From NCBI RefSeq assembly GCF_037975245.1, contig NC_092572.1, forward strand, positions 22,062,489 through 22,126,488: DNA of 64,000 nt, read 5' to 3'. Shown here in pieces: positions 1 through 12,274 of this stretch. The position numbers and the translations under genes are program-made. The notes below the pieces were generated by a model, which made no database searches, was not told the DNA's origin, and saw only the letters and a list, made by a program, of their open reading frames with translations. Source of the stretch: Apostichopus japonicus (taxonomy: Eukaryota > Echinodermata > Holothuroidea > Aspidochirotida > Stichopodidae). Position 1 is the stretch's first letter; each line of letters starts with the position of its first letter.

Positions 1-3000
1 GAGATATTATCCTAAATAAGTATTAGGTGTGATTCACTTTCAAATTACTCTGGTTGTGTATATTAGCCCCATGGAGTATGTTTACAGCCTGTCCATCAGG
101 CATCCCTTTATTGTTTTCATTACTTCTCATTCCCAACAATTTCATGTTTCTAAGATATTAATTACCTTCACATTAAGGTCATTCTATAATAATCTAGTGC
201 TGTTATTACAATGTAAAGAAAGCACACGCACACACACACCTAAGATATAGCTTTAATAATTCATATATCACATATTGTTTGTTCTTTGAGTTCTTTGTAT
301 CAAACATTAATCAATTTTTTCCTGTTGGCCTTCTGTGTGGTTTTATTCTTCTTACACCAGACTTTAAATTAAGGATAATACCTGATTAAAATGTGGCTTT
401 GTTGTGTGACTGTTGAGCATATCGTGCCATTGACGTCAATGTAAACAACATGCCCAAAAACAAATATTTATATGATGACTATTTCATTTGGGGGAGCAAA
501 GTCCTATTTTAATGAGTCAATACATACGTCTGTGTCATTAACCCGAAATTGAAGTGTTCTGTACAGCCCATCTTCCGAACATTTAGTTGCAACAATTCAT
601 GTGTTTTATTTAATCTTTTCTGTTTGATGAGTAATATAAGTAATATTTACTAAATGTCTTCTAAATCTATTATGTGATACAGTTTTGAGAGCTTCTGTAG
701 TTTCTTTTTCTACACAATAGTTCCAAGTTTTATATTTATTTTTCTACTATAATATTAGCCGTTTGAGAGTTTTCATGTATTTTTGCTTTACTACATTCAT
801 GATTCCCATCCCGTTCCACCCCCCCCCCTCCCCGACAACTTTCTGGGTACAAAAAAAGTGAATCTCAATCAAACATGTACATGCACAGTGTTGTCAGTTC
901 CTAAGCTTCAAATGATGGTGAATTGGCCAGCAACAGGTTACAAATATGTGTGTACACATCAGATCATATGACTGACTGTGTGATTATTGACTAGCTTTTA
1001 TGGTATTTCTCATCAATAATTCAAATTATTTTATTCAACTAATTTTGTCGCTATTGGGTGTTAGGCTTAAAATGTCACGCTATATTAAAATATTTCAGCT
1101 TGTCTTTTGGAACTTTTCTTCATGTGTTGAAACTACTTCCTGTCATATTTTTGGTTCTACTATCTTTTGTAAAGTTCTGTAGAAAATTTAAAAAAAAAAA
1201 AAAAATTTGAATATTTTAAAACTGCACCATCAACTATGAATGATGGTTTGACAGTCTTAGTAACAAACATCACTGCCATTTTTTATGAATATTCATAAAG
1301 CTGTTCTGTTAGTCCAAAGTGCAGTAAGGTGAAGTTACATTGAGGTGAATGAACCTACTTTCTTTTTTTTTTTAATTTCGACACCCACATATTAGGTTAT
1401 TCATGACATGTCAGTGGTTACCATGGTTACAATACTTGGCCAATTGCCAAACTTGACGGAAGTGTAGTATCATTTAAATAACTAAACTGGTTTCTCTTCA
1501 GCTGTCGGTTGTTGAGTTTAAAGTATATAAGGTTATCATAATTGTGTTGTGTTGTGGTTGTGAAGCAATTACTAGATCCAGTATTAATATCAGTAAGTCA
1601 CGTTATTTGAGTAAAGTTGTACTTAAAAATGTTATTAATATCTCCATCTAGTCACGGGACAGGTGAGTTATCCCACATTACCAATGGACACAAATAAGAT
1701 AGGAAAAAGTATTTCTGTCAAATAGTGATTGAGACAGAGAATTGTCCAGTATATCTTTAAACCACGGCCAATGTATAGTAATATGTCTGGGAAAAGATGC
1801 ATAGCAATTGTGTGTAGTCTGTGTTAAGTAAAAGATTTGAAACTTATTCGCTGTACAGTTATGCTACCATTATCTGATAACATGATATATTTGGATTGAA
1901 GTACTTGCTGGACTTTCCTTTATGCAGAGCTTTCTTAGTTACACTACAGGGTAAATGTCTCAGTGAGAAACATTCTTACTATAAAGGCCAGGATCTTGAA
2001 CCTACTTTGTAAAATATAGAAAATCTAAGGTGAGAATGTGGTTAGTACTGGACCTTGAGGGTGGGATATTTCAGGGCTAGCAGTAACTAAAACACCGAAG
2101 GTTAGAGAGCAGAGTTATTCTTCCAGTCTTGCAGCTTTCCCGTCCAGTTCTAAAAACAACAGAACTTCTGTGGTGATGAGGATATTGTGTAGAATCGTAT
2201 TTCGTGCCCAACTTCCACATCCCAAAACTTTGCTTTAAAAATCCGTTAATCGCACAACGTTGATGCGAATAGGACATAAATGTCAATATTGTTGTACTGT
2301 TTAGTAATGAGAGCTACATATCGGTGTTATCTGAGACGGTATTTTCTACATTTTCATATTGACACACAAGCTAATTATTGTATAAAGATTATGAGAGACA
2401 AAAGTTTTGATCCTAGCAGGCAGGATGATTAGATTAGATTAGATCAACTTTATGAAACCACGAGGGTCATTGCATGCGATCACCTCCTCTCTGAAGAAAG
2501 TCCTGCTTGTAGATTGGCATCGGCTGGTCCTCATACTTGTTCCATATAAATGCATAGTTTGACATTTTAAACTACTCTGAAACAGTAATGAGCATGTACC
2601 TAGCGAGCAATTGCAACACGGATGTGTGTCATACTGTGCAAACCATGTACATGAATATGTAACTTTGTGCTGGGAGTTTTTCTGGTTCGATTACCGCACT
2701 AGCCGAATGATGTGAGTTAGAATCTGGCATTTCTCTATTCTGAGCGTAGGCTTATGTGAATTAAACTGAAATTTGTGTGTAAAGTGGGTTACAAAATTTT
2801 CGAATTTTCCTGTAAGTTTTCTTTGGGCTAACAAATATTTATACCATTTATTCGGTTTTCAAAACTTTCTGAAGAATAAAATTTGACTCCACTAAAATCT
2901 GCGTGTGTTTTTTATTAAATTCTCAGTCGTCAAAACAATCAGTATTATGAATGTTTAACAGTTGCACACACATTGGTGACTGGTAGAATATTTAAACACC

Positions 3001-3143
3001 AAGAAATAGTGGACATGAGTATATATGCTGTGTTTTATTGACTTCCAACGATAGTGCGTTCATGCTTTTGATTTGTACATTTGGTACTTTTTAGTACATT
3101 GCATTACCGTAACGTTAAGTACGCAGTTAACGGCTGGCTAATG
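1..3143. other. No supportable gene
   Basis: This is AT-rich sequence with an (AC)n tract near 224-238, an A-run at 1190-1205 and a few chance ORFs under 75 codons. A TATA-like AGTATATAAGG (about 1521) and a GACAG-GTGAGT donor-like site (about 1661) are present, but nothing ties them into a gene. Confidence 0.6.
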
Positions 3144-3151
3144 CTTTCTGT

Positions 3152-3523
3152 CAAGGGCGTAGGAACCGGGGGGGCTGGGGGGCGCCAGCCCCCCAGTGAA
3201 AACTATGGGGGCGGAAGTATCATTCCGCCCCCCCCCCCCCGCTCCGCGAGTCAGAAAACCCCTTTTTCATTTCCAAATGAGAAAAAAATCTCATTTGGAG
3301 CACCAAATTGCATCTATAAGGCCAGGTGAAAATGCAAAATTATTGACAAAATCGATTGGGTGTTGAAGTGTGCTATATTGCACCAAATTGCATCTGAGGC
3401 CACCTGGAAATGCAAAAAATTCCAAAGGGGAGGGGGACACCCCCTCCCCTTAGACCCCTCCCCCAGGCCGGCCATCAGTCTTCAGCCCCCCCCCCCACTC
3501 AAAAGTACCTTCCTACGCCACTG
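3152..3523. mobile_element. hAT-type MITE, 372 bp, copy 1
   Basis: The ends are CAAGGGCGTAGGAACC and, on the other strand, CAGTGGCGTAGGAAGG. The perfect 8-bp target duplication CTTTCTGT flanks it (3144-3151 and 3524-3531). The interior has G- and C-runs and no transposase. An 8-bp TSD and a CAGTGGCG end are characteristic of hAT elements. A nearly identical copy lies at 25001-25369. Short ORFs crossing this area are translations of the element. Confidence 0.9.
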
Positions 3524-3531
3524 CTTTCTGT

Positions 3532-5752
3532 GGTCCACCAATCAAGGCGGTGGATTTGACCAGGTACGCCAGAGGAGGGCTTCGTCTGGTGGGAAAGTCA
3601 AATGGAGATGGGTCGCATGGTATGAGATTAATTTAAGGAGGCAAACCACAAACATTTCGCCAAATATGAATAATCTGTGTATCACCGGCGTATCATGAGG
3701 TGGCCAACCGTCGCGGGTTTCATGTACCGTCACCGGATTAAAACTGTCCCCAGATTGTATGTATAGTGTCACGGGAATATCTCCGAATTTGAAACAATAC
3801 TTTTTTTCAATTATCAAGTCAATAGCAAGTCCCCGGATGTCGTGAAAAATATGGTCACATTATACATGGCCAGAGTTTTATTGGAAGGTGGGAGAGGTGG
3901 CGGTACAACTGTTGGCTGCAGTCCGTCCTGGGAGGGTATCAAGGGAGGTGACCCCTTCAATCGAGACATTATTGTTTGGGTGAGGAGACTTGGCTGTAAA
4001 ATTGTGCCATCGCTACCATCATTAGTTTTAACACTTCATTTGTGTATTACAAGTTTAACTGTTGCCAGTGTCTACGACTTTGCGAGCCTGCGCTTTAAAA
4101 TGTAAAGTCATTTGGAAGATGGATAATGCAAAAAAAAGTAGATTCTTATGGATTTTGGCATGAAGAAGGAATATGCAACATCTTTTAGCAAGTGTCGAAT
4201 GGGATGAAGACAAATGCTAAGATACTGACAGTGGCGCATCCTATCATTTCCTCATTAAAATCATTGGGCGCAGCAGAGTAAAAACGAATCGAAAATCTGC
4301 AGGTTATATACATATTTCACAGATCATGCCGCCTCAATTGATTGTAATATGATGCAAATATAACAACGAACTATTCCTTTTCCCTTTTACTGCTAGTCTT
4401 ATAAATATATATATAAGGTACAAACTTATTCGGTCACGCACACGATAGGCTACTGACCTTTATAGATCAAAGCCTTACCATCAAGAAAAGCTTCATTTCA
4501 GGTTAAGAAACAGGACTATTGAATTATGACACAGTGTTTTAAGCAACAACAGGAAAAAAAAAACGACCGAAAAAAAAAAATTCTTATGTCGAATTCCCCC
4601 CTCATGATAATTCTGTTTGCAATCTTGGGTTAATAACCCCATAATTTCTCACATTTCGATCTTCCTTGTCTCTGCTCCAATAACCCGTCGTTTTAGTTAC
4701 ACAACTTCGTAAAATGTCTACAAAGCCAGCCAGCCACGGGATATATTCTAATTAAAATATAATGTCCTTTCGTCGTGTATGTAGTAACGCCGCCAAGCGT
4801 TTGTGAAGTGAGTGGAATAGCGTTTAATATCCTTATGATCACCAAAATGTTGAAATCTCTCAAAATGCCCCTACAGAAGAAGATCCCCGAGGGCATGGTA
4901 ACTCTATCAGCATTACGAATATTCTATGCCAACAAAATCTAAGAATATATAGTCAGCCAAAGATGGTACCGACTATTATTACTCTCTTACCTTATTTTCT
5001 TTTTATCCTATGTAGATTATGATAACAAATTCATGGTGTAATACAACATATAATGAGTCATGTTCCTCGCATTTCTTTTTAGATTTTGATAGTTTCACCT
5101 CATTTTCTTGTCAAATATGACATCTTTGGTTGCTTTAATTTAGGTTAATTGACATAGGCTTTGGTATCGATCGCTTTAACATTCATATATAGTGTTCTCA
5201 GTTATTGCTTCCTAACCAAAACCGAACAGGTTTGGTCGTTTTTATTTTTTTTATTTTTTGAGTTTATATAAAGAATGAAATCTCTATATTGAGATGACTG
5301 GGCGCTTGGTTGCACGACTTCTATTGCTTTTCTTTTCTTTCCGGATTTCATCTCAGTCGGTTCTTTACCACTTGTGAAAGATATCGAATGTCATTCGATA
5401 ATTAGCCTGTTCGAAATTAGACGGATGGATAGGCTAAAGCACTATCGATCGCAGTTTCCATCTTTATATTGGTGCTTTACAGAAAACGTGGTGCGCCACG
5501 GAGAAGAAAAAAAAAACATACTATTGCTAGGGAGCTAATTTCATAGAAACTAAGGAACATTTGATCCTTGGTATGCAATTCCACATTCGTACTCAACTAA
5601 TGGAGCGAGCTGCAATAAGGGTATAGGGTTTGTTAATGGTGCCCGAGGCAAGGCCGATCATAATACATGCAGAAATGTACAGGTATGTGGTAAAAAATGT
5701 ACATGATTAAAGGGAAGGTATATGTAAGGAAACGGCATATGTTATTGATATA
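3532..5752. other. No supportable gene
   Basis: There are small ORFs on both strands around 3542-4105 that look neither conserved nor spliced. Simple A-runs occur near 4554-4580. Nothing else stands out. Confidence 0.6.
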
Positions 5753-6111
5753 TTAAAGGCATTGAAGACTCGCCCCCAACAGCGTGCCGCGCTCTGAAAA
5801 AAGTTAACTTTCCGTTGCTTGCACGTGAAGTTTTTCTCTTTTCGCTACAAAATGCAGACAGTAATGAAACGTGATACATTGTTATCTTTAGCTGGACCTG
5901 AGATGTCCATCGCTGTATCGTTTGTGCACTGTGCTGTGGGTATTGACCGCAGCTGTATGTACTGACTGTACACTAGTGTCTAATTACCGACGGCAGCAAG
6001 CTGTGTTTGTATTTTCTGGGATCGATGTTGGTGTCTAACAAATCTGTTACACATCATTCGAAACTAGGTCAGGATTACCGGCATTAGACGTTTCCTTTTC
6101 ACACCCTTTAA
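5753..6111 (+). mobile_element. TTAA-flanked MITE (Kolobok/T2-like), copy 1
   Basis: It starts TTAAAGGCATTGAAGACTCG and ends CACCCTTTAA. TTAA stands at both borders, and the ends form an imperfect inverted repeat. The other copies are at 51336 (inverted), 57500 (inverted) and 59289. TTAA targets are used by piggyBac and Kolobok, and the TTAAAGG terminus resembles Xenopus T2-type MITEs, assigned by others to Kolobok. It has no coding capacity. Confidence 0.85.
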
Positions 6112-8037
6112 GCGACTGACGGACTAGTTCTTAACGAGCTACATGTTGTCAGTATGTTCAAGGGTTGTCACTGTACAGAATCATCCTGAGACATGTTTTG
6201 AATGTTCATTTGGGAATTTTTATATTGATAAACTCTCCACAAAATTCACTCAAATTGTTATCATTAATAGATAACATTCTGTAAACATATTTCCTTAACC
6301 ATGCATGAGTTTATTCCTTGTTCATCAATACTGCCTCAAATTTGCCTAATTATTACCCCCTGACGAGTACCCCTCCCCTACCCCACCACAACTCCGGTCC
6401 ATATGAGCGGGCTATGACGATGGGATTCATAGGCTCAAAAGCAATAGTTGCTTTATGCATGAGTATACTGCCCTCTGTTAGAAAGTTTGCCAAAACAAAC
6501 AGAACGAGACCAAACACATTGCTGTAGGTTTGTACACAATACTGAGCTATGTTCACTGTCCATCGGTCTGAGTTGATTAACATTTAATTTGCATATGTAT
6601 AAGTGTGCTAACCAATCATGTATGTTTCTAACATCCAGTTCTAGGAAAATAATGACAATTTTGTTGGTACAATTTGCATATTATAAAATAATGCTAATTT
6701 ACACATTATTATAAACTGTTGCTCCCCCTTCCTCCCCAAGGTATATGCTAATATATTTTAGGATCAGAACCTTAAGAAAAGTACTTTTAAAGGTGTGAAT
6801 AAGTTTAACGTAATTGGAAGGTTGGAAATAATACTAAGGACACTTAAACGTGATTGACGCCTAACATTGTTAAACAAATTAATTATTATTAAACGGGCAT
6901 ATGAGTCCAGCCCAGAGAGATTATACAAATGTAACAGATTGCATCGTTAAATACAACTTAGAGCCATTAAAGATCAATTAAATTGTTAAAATTAAGCTGG
7001 ATCCTGAGATAGTTTAAAAGTACAGCTCGTCGAAATCAGTCAGAGAATATAGTCGAAATCAGAAAATAAACATTCAAAATGATAAAGTCAACATTTCGAG
7101 GTGACAAGTCGAAATTTCGAAATAAAAATATGGGAATACCACCACCACCTTTGTGGTTTTCTGCTCCTCCTCACTTTTCGGTATCTTCTACACCACTACT
7201 CTAGCATTTGTGACCCAATATGGGAGTGACGAGGCTAACTAAATTAGTATCAAAAATATGAAAGTAGACTTTTACCGGGTGTTGTCTCAAACAGTCTTCA
7301 CAAACCAAACAGGTTTCACAAGTTCTCGTTCCATATATGTATCAAAGTTTGGAAATATTCATTCTCCTGTTTTTTCTTCAACTAAATATCACATTTTCGC
7401 GGTGCCAGAATCTCTGTATATTGATGTAACTGTTTATGTTAATGAGCAGATTTTGTTCACCTTGTCTATACGGTGGAGCTATATGTATGTATGCGACTCT
7501 TTGTTGGTATTAATGGATAGAGAATTTAGGACCAATATGACGATGTGCATAAGAGGGTGAAGTTTGAAGATTTCCATATTTTCCACAAAACACAGCAAAA
7601 ATTTGATAAAATATGAAATAATTAGAAATCTTGTAAGACCATAATTTTGCTAATAAATCGGATTATTCATTTTTGTGCAAATTTATAACTTTACTTTGAG
7701 GAACCAGACTGGGGGTGGGGAAGAAACTGATACACTGGTCGGAGCAAGCAAGCAGTCCCCACCCCTCCCCCCTTTCCCCTCCCCTTCTAGTTCGTGTGTT
7801 TGAAATGTCCATGAGGAGCCAATCATGTATAAAATATCGCTATGTAACACGAACGACCACAAAAAAAAAAACAGTCTTCAAGCTTCCAGAAGAAACAGGT
7901 TTAGGAACTTAGCTATACATTAAAGGGCATCCATTATATTTATAAAATAATTTTCTATTTGCGGTACTGTTTATCCATCAATCCATCATACTTCTGACTG
8001 AACCAATCACCACTTGATCATATTTTGATCTCGACAA
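6112..8037. other. No supportable gene
   Basis: The longest ORF here is 100 codons (7258-7560, plus strand), Tyr/Ser/Val-rich, with no motif I recognise. C-rich and G-rich patches occur at 6355-6392 and 7711-7790. No transposon end could be paired. Confidence 0.55.
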
Positions 8038-8446
8038 TATGGAAACGTGGAGGTGCCCGCTTCTTTCTCTGCAAATTTGCCGCAAATGCTGATTTCAAGA
8101 GATTTATTAAATGATCAATTTATCATTTTGCTGCAAACTCATGACATCCTTGACATGCTGATGCGAGCAAAATTAATCACTTTGGTGGCAAAATGTTGAA
8201 TTGAGCATATTTATTAAATGCTCGATTTATCATTATGCTACAAATTGTTAAAATTGATGACATTTGAAAAATAATCATTTTTGCGGCGGCATAACGTTGA
8301 ATTCCATATGTATTAGATTAATGGAATTTGTCAATTTGTTGTAAATTGTTAATATATTTATTGACCAATTTAATCATTTTGTTGACAATTTCTGCAATAT
8401 CTACAAATGATCAAATGTTTATGTAAAGCACCATAACGTTTCCATA
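8038..8446. mobile_element. TA-flanked MITE candidate, 409 bp
   Basis: TATGGAAACGTGGAGGTGC (8038-8056) pairs with the reverse complement of 8428-8446, TATGGAAACGTTATGGTGC (16 of 19). TA at each border fits a Tc1/mariner-type target duplication. Inside are two related blocks about 108 bp apart (TTTATTAAATGATCAATTTA near 8102 and TTTATTAAATGCTCGATTTA near 8210). No ORF is present. Confidence 0.6.
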
Positions 8447-8689
8447 CTAACAACCATCACTGAAGCTAGTTCGAGCAATGATCAGTGCATTGTTGCAACC
8501 ATCCATGCATTTATCATATTTTTAAAGGGATTATCCGAAGGATTAAGTTCATTCTCAATACCAAAATTGACGAATTTTAGAAATTTGGTGATATTTAAAG
8601 AGCGTGGATTTTTTAATGATGTTATCATGGCAATTAATATGCAAATATTTACTGTTAGTCTTTATAATATTTAAATCTACAAAGAAATC

Positions 8690-9180
8690 CTAGACCGTAG
8701 GTCCAATCAATTTCACACTTGGTGGGTAGGTATACCTGAACATGTAATCTCGTGCCTGCGTGGTTGATGACGTCATAGGTCAAATGTCAGAGGGCATATG
8801 TCAAGAAACCTAAAAAACAAATAATTTCAAACATTTCTGCTTGTCAGTATGTTGGAAATAGTTACTACAAGGTTTATGTAGAGAATAATGGGACAAATTT
8901 TAAAACCGTATTAATGTGGTTTTTAAGGGTACAGGTCAAAGGTCAATATAAGTCAAATGTCACATTGTCCTGAATTGTGAAAAAAAAAGTGTTTCGCGAA
9001 CTCATTCTAGACCGTAAGTCCAATCAAGTTCAAAATTGGTGGGTCGGTGACTGATCATGTAAACTTGTGCTTGCCTGATGGATGACGTCATAGTTCTAAG
9101 GTCAGAGTATATTGAAACCTAAAACTTGTTTTTTAGCCATTTTCCTGCTTGTCAACATGTAGGAAAAATTCATTATACCA
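8690..9180 (+). repeat. Diverged 317-bp tandem duplication
   Basis: CTAGACCGTAGGTCCAATCA at 8690 recurs as CTAGACCGTAAGTCCAATCA at 9007. After each come the matching blocks TTGGTGGGT, GATGACGTCATAG and CTGCTTGTCA...ATGT. Copy 1 runs to about 8872 and copy 2 to about 9180. The TGACGTCA core is a CRE-type palindrome, but no function can be assigned. Confidence 0.7.
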
Positions 9181-9929
9181 GTCGTCCTACAGGGGATGAG
9201 ATATGCAACTTCATGGAATCCCTCCTTCTTTCAATTATGCCATCAATTAATTTATCTTTGTTTCATTAATCACAAATAATAGCTAACTTTACTTAATATC
9301 CCTTCTGTGATTAATCAAGATCGTGAGGTGCAACAATTAAATGTAGTTTACATAGTTATAAAAACAAATGAAATCCGTAGAACGTGGTCATTTTAAATGT
9401 GATGTATAGATATATAACGTCTCTGAGTACTGGCAGATTATGTGTTACCCATGGAAACTGCTCTTCGCCACGTACCTTCGTAATTAAAAAAATGACCTAA
9501 ACTAATCCTTAGATAGACCTTTGAAATTCATTCATAAACTAGCGAGTTTATCATCAGCTGTCCCACTTAACGTCTTGTGAAAGGGCAGAGTCCGGTCCCC
9601 TGCAAAACATACTATAGGAACCCGATCTGATTCATTTCGCATAGTGATGCGACCTCCTTATACCTTCTAGGAGGCCACTTCCTCGCCATCAGTACAAGCC
9701 ATCTACGTACCTCATTATACAATGTAGATTAAAACAGTCCTTCCTATAGTCTCTATTCTCTTTTAGGTTTGATATAATTATAAGTAATGCCCAAGGATAA
9801 AATGTGATATGTATATCGCTCGGGCTATGATTTTCAATTAAATGCAGGTTTTAGTCAAATTATGAGAGAATTGATAGTGCTGAGAAGAAAGTTTTGATGA
9901 CGGATATTCACATTTTTACTGTTCCATGA

Positions 9930-10376
9930 TGGTCTTATGAAGGGTACGATATTACCCATGTGGTGTCGATACATCATCATCTTTATACGAGAATGGTCCG
10001 TTATAAAGGGGTCCAGATGTTATCTTTGTGGTGTCGATACATCACCTTAATACGAGAATGGTCCTTTGAGAAGGGTCAGATGTTACCATTGTGGTGTCGA
10101 TACATCACATTAACACGAGAATCGTCCGTTATGAAGGGGTCCGATATTACCCATGTGGTGTCGATACATCATCTTAATACGAGAATGGTCCGTTGGGAAG
10201 GGGTTCGATATTACCCATGTGGTGTCGATACATCATCTTAATACGAGAATGGTCCGTTATGAAGGGGTCCGATATTACCCTTGTGGTGTCGATACATCAC
10301 CCTAATACGAGAATGGTCCGTTGTGAAGGGTCAGAGGTTACCATTGGGGTGTCGACACATCACCTTTAATACGAGA
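9930..10376 (+). repeat. 63-64-bp minisatellite, about 7 copies
   Basis: TGGTGTCGATACATCA recurs at 9961, 10029, 10092, 10156, 10220, 10284 and (diverged) 10347. Each unit also carries ATACGAGAATGGTCC and GAAGGGGTCCGATATTACCC. Steps are 68, 63, 64, 64, 64 and 63 bp. Short ORFs here are translated repeat. Confidence 0.93.
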
Positions 10377-11308
10377 CCCCCAATCAGTCCCGAAACAAAG
10401 ACCTTGCTCACTCTATACACCTCATAGCTGAGATTTTATAAACGTTCAAAAAATATATGGCATTATATTCAAATCCTTTATGTGGAATTCAAAGCTCTAT
10501 AACACATTTTAACTGATGTAACCTGAGGGGGGGGGGGGGGATATGATCAGTTTGATCCCGAATGAGTAAAATTCTGCTTCTATTACAAGCTATTTTCTCT
10601 CTCTCTCTTTTCGCAACAGTATCATTGTGAGGTGCTGTTCGGAACTTGGGTACGTGTTTTTCCAGTTTACCTGCTAGCTCCACCAGTATAGGTTCTATCC
10701 TAAAAGGATGTGAACACTCCTTTAAAATTCGCTCTGGTCCTACCGGCAGTGTCAGCAGCTTCTCCTAGATTGCTTTCAGAACCCTTTAGCGTGCTGGTCT
10801 CATCTTTCTTTCTTGATCAACTTTTAAGCAAACCTCTCGACAGAGGCATTTAATAAAGCTTGTCTGAGTCACCTACTCACACACCTAGAACTCTAAAATG
10901 GCGATACTTTCACAAACATCACTTGAAACTCATCCAGGCTCCGTTTAATTGCCTCTTCTTTCGCATACATCTCTCCCGAGGATGACTGAGGTTAGATGGG
11001 GGAAAGTTCGCGCCAAAATATGAACACCAAATCCAGGCCGGGTTGCCCTGGTCACGTGAGAATGAGCAGCAATCGATCTGCCCGCTACGAAAACCAATGC
11101 AGCGTCTTCAGTCAGCCTACTAGAATCATGTATCATTCAAGCGCATTCAATATCGCGTAATGTGAGTTTATTTAATTTAGTACATACTTTTGACATTTTC
11201 ATATTCCAGGGCACTCTTCATCTTTAATCGCTGCAGCAACTGAGTCTGTGTTTGATGAAAACGGACTTGTATAACATTAACTTGATACTCGTTTGGTATA
11301 TGAAAATG
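10377..11308. other. No supportable gene
   Basis: It has a G-run at 10527-10541 and a CT-rich tract near 10594-10608. ORFs of about 63 codons on the minus strand are unremarkable. Confidence 0.55.
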
Positions 11309-11401
11309 TATTTATATATATATATATATATATAGATATATATATAGATATATATATATATATATATATAGATATATATAGATATATATATAGATAGATA
11401 G

Positions 11402-11430
<29 letters not shown>
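11309..11430 (+). repeat. TA/GATA microsatellite
   Basis: This is a long TA dinucleotide run interrupted by GATA units. It ends 16 bp before the left terminus of the CACTA-like element, so it may be the insertion neighbourhood. Confidence 0.95.
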
Positions 11431-11438
<8 letters not shown>

Positions 11439-11446
11439 CTCACATA

Positions 11447-11467
11447 CACTGTAAAAACTAAAAGGGT
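11447..11467 (+). repeat. Left terminal inverted repeat of the CACTA-like element
   Basis: A 21-bp sequence beginning CACTGTAAAAAC and ending GGGT. Its partner is the reverse complement of 26747-26767, with differences at positions 5, 12 and 17. The 3 bases outside are ATA. A TA/GATA microsatellite lies directly outside, at 11309-11430. Confidence 0.65.
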
Positions 11468-11532
11468 TTATTTACCCCAAAATAGGGTAAATGTAAATCC
11501 CGCATGTGGACACAAAGTATGGGTATTTATAA

Positions 11533-12274
11533 CCACATTTAGATGTGCATTTACCCTTTATTGTGTCGCTATGCAGGATTTACATTTACCCACTATTTGG
11601 TTTCTTTTACACAATTTAGGTGTGAATTTACCCATTATTGTGTTGCTATGCAGGATTTACATTTACCCACTTTTTGGTTACTTTTACACAATTTATTTGT
11701 AAGTTTACCCTTTATTGTGTTGCTATGCAGGATTTACATTTACCCACTATTTGGTTACTTTAACACAATTTAGGTGTGAATTTACCCATATTTGTGTTGC
11801 TATGCAGGATTTACATTTACCCACTATTTGGTTACTTTAACACAATTTAGGTGTGAATTTACCCATATTTGTGTTGCTATGCAGGATTTACATTTACCCA
11901 CTATTTGGTTACTTTAACACAATTTAGGTGTCGATTTACCCATATTTGTGTTGCTATGCAGGATTTACATTTACCCACTATTTGGTTACTTTAACACAAT
12001 TTAGGTGTCGATTTACCCATATTTGTGTTGCTATGCAGGATTTACATTTACCCACTATTTGGTTACTTTAACACAACTTAGGTGTGAATTTGCCCATATT
12101 TGTGTTGCTATGCAGGATTTACATTTACCCACTATTTGGTTACTTTGACACAATTTAGGTGTCAATTTACCATTATTTGAGTTGCTAAGCAAGACTCACA
12201 TTTACCCACTATTTGGTTACTTTTAAACAATATAGGTGTAAATTTATGACTTAGTTGTGTTGATGTGTGGGATT
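11533..12274. repeat. 77-bp subterminal tandem array (about 9 copies)
   Basis: The anchor GCTATGCAGGATTTACATTT (or a close variant) recurs at 11568, 11645, 11722, 11799, 11876, 11953, 12030, 12107 and 12184, a constant 77-bp step. The outer copies are the most diverged. Each unit holds TTTACCC twice plus a CACTATTTGGTTACTTT stretch. A period of 77 is not a multiple of 3, and the unit has no coding look. The position, 86 bp inside the left terminus, suggests the subterminal repeats that in En/Spm are bound by the TNPA protein. That role here is inference. Confidence 0.9.

Noticed and set aside
11533-12274. Internal telomeric repeat, because of many TTTACCC
   Set aside because: TTTACCC is not CCCTAA or CCCTAAA, and it occurs twice per 77-bp unit, not in tandem.
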